Assembly: GCA_001414345.1 (NCBI GenBank)
Contig: LLCB01000774.1
Location: forward strand, 1-15,485
Length of the DNA: 15,485 nucleotides
Direction of reading: 5' to 3'
Origin: Hymenoscyphus infarciens
Taxonomy: Eukaryota; Ascomycota; Leotiomycetes; Helotiales; Helotiaceae
In this document: positions 7,326-15,485 of the stretch, one piece after another
Layout: every line of letters starts with the position of its first letter
Numbering within the stretch: the first letter of the stretch is position 1
Notes under the pieces: model-generated
The model's input: the letters and a program-made list of their open reading frames with translations, nothing else
Database searches by the model: none
What the model was told of the DNA's origin: nothing
Position numbers and translations under genes: made by a program

Positions 7326-8530
7326 TTTTTTTTTTAAAAGCGATTTAAGTAGCTTTTTATATATTAACTTTAATTAGTAATTATATATTAATAATCCTTA
7401 GAATTAGAGCTATAAGTATATAAAAAATAAAAGTTATATAACTAAAGTAGGTTATATAGTAGAGTGTGGCTTTTGTGCTAGGGTCGCTCTTACTAAATAT
7501 AGTATACTATATATAACTAGCTATATAACTACTAAGACCTAGTATATAAGCTACCTCTACCTTTGACTTCGACGACTTTAATATCTTTAACTTCGATACT
7601 TTACTTTAATAACAACGACGACGACGACAACAATAACCATCTATTAATATTACTATTACATTATATTCTTTACTTGCTATTAAGCTGCTTATTAGTATTA
7701 TAATCTATGTTATATTTGTTATATTTATTACCCTAGTTAATTCTACATTGTCGAATAATATTAGCTAGTATAGGTATATTTCACAGTTAGACTTTTAGTA
7801 AAGCGAATAAGAAGCCTTAAATTAGTTACCTAGCGAATTAGAAGCCTTGGATTTATTATCTACGTCATTACTATCGCTATCGCTATTACTATTACTTTTA
7901 TAGTATATACTATTTCCACCCTTACTTCCTAAACTAATATACGTGCTTTATAGTTTCTAACTAACCAACTAACTAACTAACTAACTAATCTAACTAATTA
8001 AATTAAAGTATATATATAGAGATAACATCATTTAGGTTAGTAGAACATTTAGTAGAATTAGTAGAATTAGTAGAATTAGTAGAAGTAGAACTCGAGTATT
8101 TAACAAACTAGAGCATGTTATATAAGAGTAGTATAGCTACGTAATATACGCCTAATTACGTAATTTTAGTCTTTTTTTATATATATTTACTAGTAATTAG
8201 TTTTTAGTACTAATTTAAAGCTACTCTAATACTAAGTTATTAAGACAGGTCTAGAATTAAGTTAAACTAGTATCTAATACTAACTTAACTTACCTAACCT
8301 AGTTTATAACCTAGTTCGACTTACTAAAACAAGTTAGGTTTTACTACTATAAATCATCTTAAGTCGGTTTTAAAGTATGTTTAACCTAGTTCTTAAATTA
8401 TTTTAAACTACTTTAATCTAGTTTATAAACTAGCTCAAATACGCTTCTAGAATTAGTCTAAATCACTTTAAGTTAAGGTTAAACCGGATTTAACCCTGTC
8501 TTAAAACCCTCGCTAGTTAGTAGTAAAGTA

Positions 8531-9390
8531 TACTCTTTAAATACTTAAGTCTTACTTCTACTAATTCTACTAATTTTACTAATTCTACTAATTCTACTAA
8601 TTCTACTAATTATTCTACTAAATATTCTACTAATTTAAATAATATTATCCTTATATATATGTCTTAATATAATTAGTTTAATTAGTTAGTTAGTTAGTTA
8701 GTTAAAAACTATAAAGTATATATATTAGTTTAAGAAGTAAAAGTAGAAATAGTATATATTATAAAAGTAATAGTAATAGTAATAGTAATAATATAGATAA
8801 TAAATCTAATACTTCTAATTTACTAGATAACTAATTTAAGACTTCTTATTTACTCTACTAAAAGTCTAACTATAAAATATACCTATATTAGCTAATATTA
8901 TTTAATAATATAGAATTAACTAGGGTAGTAAATATAATAAAAATAATATAGATTATAATACTAATAAGTAGCCTAATACTATATAACGAATATAATATAA
9001 TAATAAGTAATAAATATAATATAATAGTAAGAGATAGTTATTATTATTATTAATATTAAAGTATTAATATCTAAGTATTAAAGTTAAAGTTAAAGTCGAA
9101 GTTAAAAGTAGGAGTAGAAGTAGCTTATATATATACTAAGCCTACTATATAGCTAGTTATATATAGTATACTATATTTAATAAGAGTAACTTTAGTATAA
9201 AAGCTACGCCTTACTATATAACTTACTTTAGTTATATAACTTTTATTTTTTATATACTTATAGCTCTAATTTTAAGAATTATTAATATATACTTACTAAT
9301 TAAAGTTAATATATAAAAAGTTACTTAAATTACTTTTAAAAAAAAAATTACTCTTTTTAAACTTTTTCTTTTTTCTTTTAAGTACTTTTT
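8531..9390 (+). mobile_element. Copy 6: TIR element fragment, both ends missing
   Basis: It starts abruptly in the middle module (TACTCTTTAAATACTTAAGTC, matching about 4616 in copy 3) next to the TA of copy 5. It follows the module through the microsatellites and the A-run, and ends near 9390 in AAGTACTTTTT. The 5' third, the 3' subterminal array and both TIRs are absent. It is heavily RIP-mutated. Copies 5 and 6 meet head to head, probably by deletion or rearrangement, because the left flank of copy 5 does not supply the missing 5' part of copy 6. Confidence 0.75.
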
Positions 9391-9903
9391 AAGTATTAAT
9401 ATACTACTAAGATATAACTAGTATATACTAAAGCTAATATTAGTTATAATAGAATAGCTTAAGCTAATTAGAACTACTTAGAATAGGTTTAGAACCTCTT
9501 TAAACTATAGTTAAGTAATAGCTTTAAACGTTTCTATAATTTAAAATAGGTTTAGAATCTCTTTAAATAAGTTTAAAATAGGTTTAGAATAGGTTCTAAA
9601 TAGGTTCTAAATAAGTTTAGAATAAGTTTAGAATAGGTTTAGAACCTTTTTAAACTATAGTCTAGTTATAGCTTTAAACGTTTCTACGATTTAGAATAAG
9701 TTTAGAACCTATTTAGAGAGGTTTAGAACCTATTTAGAACTTATTCTAAACCTATTTAGAACCTATTTAGAACCTATTTAGAACCTATTTAGAACCTATT
9801 CTAAACCTATTTAAAACCTATTCTAAACTTATTTAGAACTTATTCTAAACTTATTAAAATTAATTTAATACTAATTTAAACTAAGTTTAAGTAAAAGTAA
9901 GTA
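9391..9903. repeat. 11-bp repeat array TTTAGAACCTA with two spacer blocks
   Basis: From about 9475 to 9860 the sequence consists of 11-bp units (GGTTTAGAACC, ATTTAGAACCT, and inverted AGGTTCTAAAT). Two copies of a block containing TAAACTATAGT and AGCTTTAAACGTTTCT lie at about 9501-9540 and 9650-9690. Unit length, the TTTAGAAC core and the TATAG-containing spacer resemble the type B 5' arrays, so it may be a distant relative. The start TACTTTTTAAG (about 9390) and end AAGTAAGTA (about 9896) loosely recall family ends, but this is weak. No gene is seen. Confidence 0.6.
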
Positions 9904-10030
9904 AGTATATATATATTTTAATTCTATATAGTTTAAGCTTATTAAAAATACTCTATATTTATAGTCTTTAAGTAAATAGAAGTAGAACTCTTATATACTT
10001 TAGTTATAGCTATACTTATATAAGAATTAA

Positions 10031-10880
10031 GATAGATAAGCCTTTACTACTCTATTTAATAAAATAGATATACTTAGGATTTTATATATAATAGAAGCTA
10101 AAGCTTTTAAAATTAAAGAAGCTTATTATATTATTTTATTAATTATAATTTAAAAGTAAAAAAAGATAACTATTTAGTATAACCTCTTAGCTACTTAACT
10201 TCTTATTTATAATATTCTATAACTTTTAGATATTAACTATATTACTTTTATATCTAAATTAGATATACTTAAATACTAAGATTTAATTAATAAATTTATA
10301 ACTAATTTTAATTTATACTTTACCTTTATTAAAGAGTACTATATTAGTTAAAAAGAAGCTAATCTCTAAAGGCTATATTACTATAGTTAGTCTTAGGACC
10401 TAGTATTAAACTAGAGTATTAAAGCTTAAGAACTAGACTAACTCTACTAATAAAGTTAACTAGATAACGTCTACTACTTTTATAAATATATTATTAGTAC
10501 TATTTATAACTATATTATTTTAAATAATATTTATAAATACTTACTAATAGTAATATCTAAGCTTAATAAGAAAGTTAATACTATTATAGGCACTAGTAGT
10601 AATAAAGAGTATATTATTAATAATTAGTTTCTTATTTAAAGAGAGCTTATTTATATACTTAATAACTATATCTTTTATAATATATAACTACTTAATACTT
10701 AGTAGCTTATAGAATATATACTCTATACTATTTAAAGGACTATAATAGTAGTAATAGAACTAGATAAGTAGAGCTTAGTAGATATTACTAAGATACTTAA
10801 TAAATTAGATCTAGATAATAATCTTAATAGCTTATAAGTATATCTAAAGAAGGCTTTTTTTAGTTATTTATACTTAGTAA
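10031..10880 (+). pseudogene. RIP-degraded coding relic, unidentified
   Basis: The frame beginning at 10031 reads for about 280 codons as a plausible polypeptide with normal mixtures of charged and hydrophobic residues. Examples are IIEAKAFKIKEAYY near 10086, LDINYITFISKLDILKY near 10233, and KILNKLDLDNNLNSL near 10793. About one codon in nine is TAA or TAG, as expected where CAA, CAG and TGG were hit by RIP. ATG codons are absent. I do not recognise the protein. Stop density alone does not prove coding in DNA this AT-rich, so this is an inference from the residue pattern. Confidence 0.35.
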
Positions 10881-11338
10881 AGTAAGTAGAGATAACTACT
10901 TATATATTTCTTTTTATTTATTACTTTTCTTTCTTTATCTATTCTTTATATAAATAGAGGTCTATTAACGTTTTTCTAATACTTAGTAATATTTAATATA
11001 TATACTCTCTTTTTTCTTTCTTTTATTTATTACTTTTACTTTATAGGTTTTTTATATTATTTACTAGTTATATAGTAGTTTTCTCTAATATTAATAGAGT
11101 AATATTTAATAGTAATAAAAGTTAATTAATTATTCTTTTATAAAAGCCTTTTCTAGGTACTATAATTTACTTATATAGTTAAATTATATTAAAATATAAT
11201 ATTATAGCTTTTTTAATTTTTTATTATTAAATTTCTATAAAGAAAGAAAAGTATAAATAACTTTAATATAATAGCTTTAATATAATACTATATAATTTTA
11301 AAATACTACTTTATCTCTTATTTTTAAATTTAATTATA
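10881..11338. other. AT-rich interval without a recognisable feature
   Basis: It contains T/CTTT-rich stretches (about 10905-10945 and 11005-11040) and RIP-type sequence. I see no reading frame, repeat or family copy. It may be an intergenic or intronic part of the flanking relics, which share the same reading phase. Confidence 0.4.
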
Positions 11339-11653
11339 AAGTATATAGCTAAATTATTAGAAACTATTAAATAATATACTATAGTAGGTCCTTCTAATAT
11401 AGCTAGCTTAGGTCGTTGTTATAAGGCTATATAAGCCTTTCTTATATATAGAAATATAGCTAATAATAGGCTTATATAAGAACTAGATAGATATAAAGAA
11501 GTAGAGGTAGAGATTAATCTTATTTTTATATTACTTATTTATATTAAAAATAAAGAAGTAATACTTAGTATATAAATAGTAGATAGATTAGAAATTCTTA
11601 TAATAGAGTCTATCTAGTATTATAAAGATAAGTATATAATATTTAAAGAAGTA

Positions 11654-12328
11654 CTTATATACTCTTTATTAGGGTTTTAAGCTAGTATTAACTTAGACTT
11701 AATACTAGTTTAATACTAGTTTAAGATATTAGTTATTTCTTAAAGTAGTTTTAATACGTTTTATAAAATAATTTAAAATAAGAAACTAATTTATAAAACG
11801 ATTTAAGATAATTTAATTTAATTTATAAAATAATTTAAATTAATTTATAAAAGTAAGAAACTAATTTATAAAATAATTTAAAATAATTTAAGCTAATTTA
11901 TAAAATAGTTTAAAGTAAGAAACTAATTTATAAAACGATTTAAAATTAGAAACTAACTTATAATCTAGCTCTTAACTTAGTTTAAAAAATATATTTAAAA
12001 TAAAGTACTTAAAAGAAGAAAAAAAGTTTAAAGAGAGTGTTTTTTTTTTAAAAGTAATTTAAGTAGCTTTTTATATATAAACCTTATATAATTTTTATAT
12101 TCTAGTAGTTTTTAAATTTAAAACTACTAATATATAAATTTAGTAAGTTATATAACTAAAGTAGGTTATATAGTAGAGTGTGGCTTTTATACTAGGCTTG
12201 CTTTTACTAAATATAGTATACTATATATAACTAGCTATATAACTACTAAGACCTAGTATATAGGTTATCTCTACTTTTAACTTTAACTTTAACTTTAACT
12301 TTAATATCTTTAACTTTAATACTTTATT

Positions 12329-12369
<41 letters not shown>

Positions 12370-13259
12370 TCTCTTTTACTATTATATTATATTTATTACT
12401 TAGTATTAAGCTACTTATTAGTATTATAATCTATATTATATTTATTATATTTACTATCTTAGTTAATTCTATATTATTAAATAATAACCTTTCTTTTTTA
12501 ATAATTTAGATATATTTTATAGTTAGACTTTTAGTAAAGTAAATTAGAAGTCTTAGATTTATTATTTATATTATTACTATTATTATTATTATTATTATTA
12601 CTTTTATAATATATACTATTTCTACTCTTACTTTTTAAACTAATATATATATCTTATAGTTTCTAACTAACTAACTAACTAATCTAACTAATTAAATTAA
12701 GATATATATATAAAGATAATATTATTTAAGTTAGTAGAATATTTAATAGAATAATTAATAGAATTAGTAGAATTAGTAGAATTAGTAGAAGTAGAACTTA
12801 AGTATTTAATAACAAAAACTAGAGTATATTATATAAGAGTAGTATAGCTATATAATATATACTTAATTATATAATTCTAGTCTTTTTTTATATATATTCT
12901 TAAGTAATAAATAGTTTTTAGTACTAATTTAATACTACTCTAATACTAAGTTACTACTAGTTTAAAGTAGGTCTAGAACTAAGTTAAACTAGTTTAAGAT
13001 AGGTTTAATACTAACTTAACTTATCTAACCTAGTTTATAACCTAGTTTAACTTATTAAAATAAGTTAGGTTTTACTATTATAAATTATCTTAAATTAGTT
13101 TTAAAGTATATTAAACCTAGTTTTTAAATTATTTTAAACTATTTTAATCTAGTTTATAAACTAGCTTAAATACACTTCTAGAATCGGTCTAAATCACTTT
13201 AAGTTAAGATTAAACTAGATTTAACCTTATTTTAAAACCCTTACTAGTTAGTAGTAAAG
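11654..13259 (-). mobile_element. Copy 7: TIR element, type A
   Basis: The plus strand begins CTTATATACTCTTTATTAGG and ends CTAGTTAGTAGTAAAG, with TA at 11652-11653 and 13260-13261. This complete copy of 1606 bp is heavily RIP-mutated in the middle module: microsatellites became ATA/TAA runs at about 12335-12366 and CTAACTAA at about 12667. Near the 5' end a few unmutated steps remain (GAATCGGTCTAAATCAC at 13182). It interrupts the relic described at 11339-13388. Confidence 0.83.
11752..11950 (-). repeat. Subterminal repeat array of copy 7 (about 6-7 units)
   Basis: TTTATAAAATAATTTAA and TTTATAAAACGATTTAA units are mixed. Three units keep CG while the others have TA, and one unit is partly deleted (near 11840). 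The array is longer than in copies 2 and 5. Confidence 0.75.
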
Positions 13260-13502
13260 TAGCTAAATTAGAATAAAATAATACTATTAAAGAAGTTAAT
13301 TTTAAGAATAAGATCATAGTATACTATAATAATATACTTATCTTTTTATATAAAGTATTTATCTTTTTAACTTTTATAAAATATATATAATATAATTAAT
13401 AAAGTAGTTCTAGTACTTATATTTACTAATTTAGAGAATAATAATAATAATAATACTAATAATAAAAGTAATATATTATCTAGTAGAGATATTAATATAA
13501 TA

Positions 13503-14381
13503 GTATTTAACTACTACTTAGTAGAGCTTTCTCTATAGAATCTAGATAACTTAGATATTAAGTTTATCTAATAAATACTTAGTAATAAGCCTTTTTTAAA
13601 CTTTTATCTAGTTTTTAGTTTATAGTATAAAAGGAGCTTAATTTTATAATTATATTACTAGTAGCTAAGAGAGATATAGTATATAGTAAAGGCTTTTATA
13701 AGTGTTAATAAAGAAGAAGATAAAGATAAAGATAAATTCTAGTTTTTTATAAAACTAGATATACTAAAATATAAACTTTATATATATCTATTAATTCTTT
13801 ATATAATATATTAGCTAATTAAAGTTAATCTTAATAAAGTTTTAACTTTTATAATAAGTAAAAAAGAATAAATTTAAAAATAAAGAGCTAAATATAAGTA
13901 TATTAAGTAAAAAGGTTAGTACTACTAGTATAATCTAATAGATTTATTTATAAAAATTCTTTTTATAGTAGCTTTTATTAAAAAGATGTATTTTAGCCTT
14001 ATTTATTATATTAATAAGTCTATTAAATTTTAGAATTCTTAATTTTAGAGATTATTTATAATAATAACTTTTAAAAACTTTACTTATATAATTTATAGTA
14101 ATATTATAATTCTTAAAGATATTATTAGATTTACTAAGATAGTTAAGTATTATAATAAAGGATAAGTTACTTTTATTAGATAAGATTATTATTTATTAGT
14201 TTAAATACTTAGAGAAATTATTCTTATAATTTAACTAATTATTATACTAAAAAATATAAAGAAGCTATTTTTTAATTTATTTAAAAAGTTAAAAATAGAA
14301 GTTAAAGAATTTATACTAGTAATAAGTATTATAGAGATTTCTAAATAATTTATTTACTATATTTATAAGGTTAATATAGAC
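13503..14381 (+). pseudogene. RIP-degraded coding relic interrupted by copy 8, unidentified
   Basis: A single frame from 13503 can be read for about 290 codons. It includes VKAFISVNKEEDKDKDKF near 13689, AFIKKMYFSLIYYINKSIKF near 13971 (with a rare surviving ATG at 13986) and LKDIIRFTKIVKYYNKG near 14115. Stops are TAA/TAG. It runs up to the TA at 14382-14383 where copy 8 is inserted, so its continuation lies beyond the window. The phase differs from the relic ending at 13388, so it is a separate exon or another gene. The family is not recognised. Confidence 0.38.
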
Positions 14382-14383
14382 TA

Positions 14384-15252
14384 CTTTACTACTAACCTAT
14401 AAGGGTTTTAAGTTAGAGTTAAATTAGGTTTAAAAGTAATTTAAACTAATTCTAGAAGTATATTTAAGCTAGTTTAAGAACTAGGTTTAATATATTTTAA
14501 AACTAACTTAAGATAATTTATAGTAGTAAAACCTAACTTATTTTAGTAAGTTAAACTAGATTATAAACTAGATTAAGTAAGTTAAGTTAGTATTAGACCT
14601 ATCTTAAACTAGTTTAACTTAATTCTAGACTTATCTTAAACTAGTAGTAACTTAGTATTAGAGTAACTTTAAATTAGTACTAAAAAAATTACTAGTAAAT
14701 ATAAAAAAAGACTAAAATCATATAATTAAGCGTATATTATATAGCTATACTTCTCTTATATAATATACTCTAGTTTATTAAATACTTAAGTCTTACTTTT
14801 ACTAATTCTACTAATTCTACTAATTCTATTAATTCTACTAATTCTACTAATTCTACTAATTCTACTAATTCTATTAATTATTTTATTAAATATTCTACTA
14901 ACTTAAATAACATTATCTCTATATATATATCTTAATTTAATTAGTTAGATTAGTTAGTTAGTTAGAAACTATAAGATATATATATTAGTTTAAGAAGTAA
15001 AAGTAGAAATAGTATATACTATAAAAGTAATAGTAATAGTAATAGTAATAATATAGATAATAAATCTAAAACTTCTAATTTACTTTATTAAAAGTCTAAC
15101 TATAAAATATATCTAAATTATTAAAAAAGAAGAGTTATTATTTAATAATATAAAATTAACTAGAGTAGTAAATATAATAAATATAATATAGATTATAATA
15201 CTAATAAGTAACCTAATACTAAGTAATAAATATATTATAATAATAAAAGAGA

Positions 15253-15287
<35 letters not shown>

Positions 15288-15485
15288 AGTAAAGTATTAA
15301 AGTTGAAGATATTAAAGTTAAAGTTAAAGTTAAAGTTAAAGTTAAAGTTAAAGTTAAAATTAAAGTTGAAGTTAAAGGTAAGAGTAGTTTATATATATAC
15401 TAAGCTTACTACGTAGCTAGTTATATATAGTATACTATATTTAGTAAGAGCGACTCTAGTATAAAAGCTCTGCTCTACTATAAGA
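14384..15485 (+). mobile_element. Copy 8: TIR element, type A, cut by the window end
   Basis: It begins CTTTACTACTAACC after TA (14382-14383). It follows copy 3 closely through the 5' part, the AATTCTACT minisatellite (about 14807-14875), a TTA run (about 15255-15290) and an AAAGTT run (about 15310-15365). The window ends within the middle module, so the 3' array and TIR are outside. It is heavily RIP-mutated, though the last 80 bases keep CTACGTAGC and AGAGCGACTC. Confidence 0.85.

Larger units (their letters stand above)
7032..8528 (-). mobile_element. Copy 5: TIR element, type A
   Basis: The plus strand starts CTTATATACTCTCTACTAGG (the 3' TIR) and ends GTTAGTAGTAAAG (the 5' TIR), with TA at 7030-7031 and 8529-8530. 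At 1497 bp it is close to copy 2. Its mutation is intermediate: the subterminal array keeps CG, and the 5' end keeps CTAGCGAGGG-like sequence (8508-8515). It contains an ambiguous base at 7325, next to which 20-30 bases found in all other copies are missing. It abuts copy 6 directly on the right. Confidence 0.83.
11339..13388 (+). pseudogene. Coding relic interrupted in frame by copy 7 (exonic parts 11339-11653 and 13262-13388)
   Basis: The frame at 11339-11653 has only about five stops in 105 codons and includes VGPSNIASLGRCYKAI near 11391 and ELDRYKEVEVEINLIF near 11482. At GTA (11651-11653) it is cut by copy 7. On the other side the frame resumes with GCTAAATTAGAA at 13262 and runs through IKEVNFKNKIIVYYNNILIF to about 13388. 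Collapsing copy 7 and one TA leaves the codons joined in phase. I do not recognise the protein. The stop pattern and lack of ATG fit RIP of a real gene or transposon ORF. Confidence 0.45.

Noticed and set aside
9475..9860. Possible CRISPR array (regular short repeats)
   Set aside because: The units are 11 bp, contiguous, degenerate and in both orientations, without spacers. The organism appears to be a fungus.
10881..11338. Open stretch in the same phase as the flanking relics, possibly joining them into one gene
   Set aside because: The stretch is T-rich, its residue pattern is not protein-like, and I have no homologue to support a join.
1..15485. Possible mitochondrial or plastid DNA because of extreme AT content
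   Set aside because: No rRNA, tRNA or respiratory gene is visible. The AT-richness is explained by context-specific loss of CpA, TpG and CpG relative to the well-preserved copy 2.

Overview
The window is about 15.5 kb of very AT-rich, non-coding, repeat-built DNA. It looks like an AT-isochore of a filamentous ascomycete (Pezizomycotina) damaged by repeat-induced point mutation (RIP). Almost every CpA, TpG and CpG has become TpA, while CpT, ApG, CpC and GpG are kept. ATG codons have nearly vanished and TAA/TAG are everywhere, so no intact gene exists here. The few short open frames are low-complexity chance frames inside the one little-mutated repeat copy. I cannot name the species.

Most of the sequence belongs to one family of terminal-inverted-repeat (TIR) elements of about 1.5-1.7 kb, bounded by TA dinucleotides. 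I count eight copies: copy 1 (349-3557, minus, type B), interrupted by copy 2 (2019-3527, plus, type A, best preserved); copy 4 (4097-4198 plus 5816-6637, plus, type B, 3' truncated), interrupted by copy 3 (4201-5813, plus, type A); copy 5 (7032-8528, minus, A); copy 6 (8531-about 9390, plus, truncated at both ends); copy 7 (11654-13259, minus, A); copy 8 (14384 to the window end, plus, A). Types A and B share the 3' two thirds and differ in the 5' third. No copy shows a transposase, so the family looks non-autonomous and mobilised in trans. Copies 1 and 4 act as each other's empty sites and confirm duplication of the target TA.

Between the elements lie relics of genes. 3692-4094 reads, after allowing for RIP, like the conserved core of a TNP2-like (CACTA-type) transposase cut by copy 4. 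10031-10880, 11339-11653 continuing at 13262-13388, and 13503-14381 look like RIP-degraded coding sequence that I cannot identify. Copy 7 sits inside the second of these and copy 8 interrupts the third. The remaining intervals are a short hairpin region (1-346), a less-mutated stretch with a decayed tandem repeat (6638-7029), and an 11-bp repeat array (about 9475-9860).

Mutation intensity does not follow element borders. A nearly intact island at about 1650-3560 spans copy 2 and the adjoining part of copy 1, and fades into fully mutated sequence on both sides.
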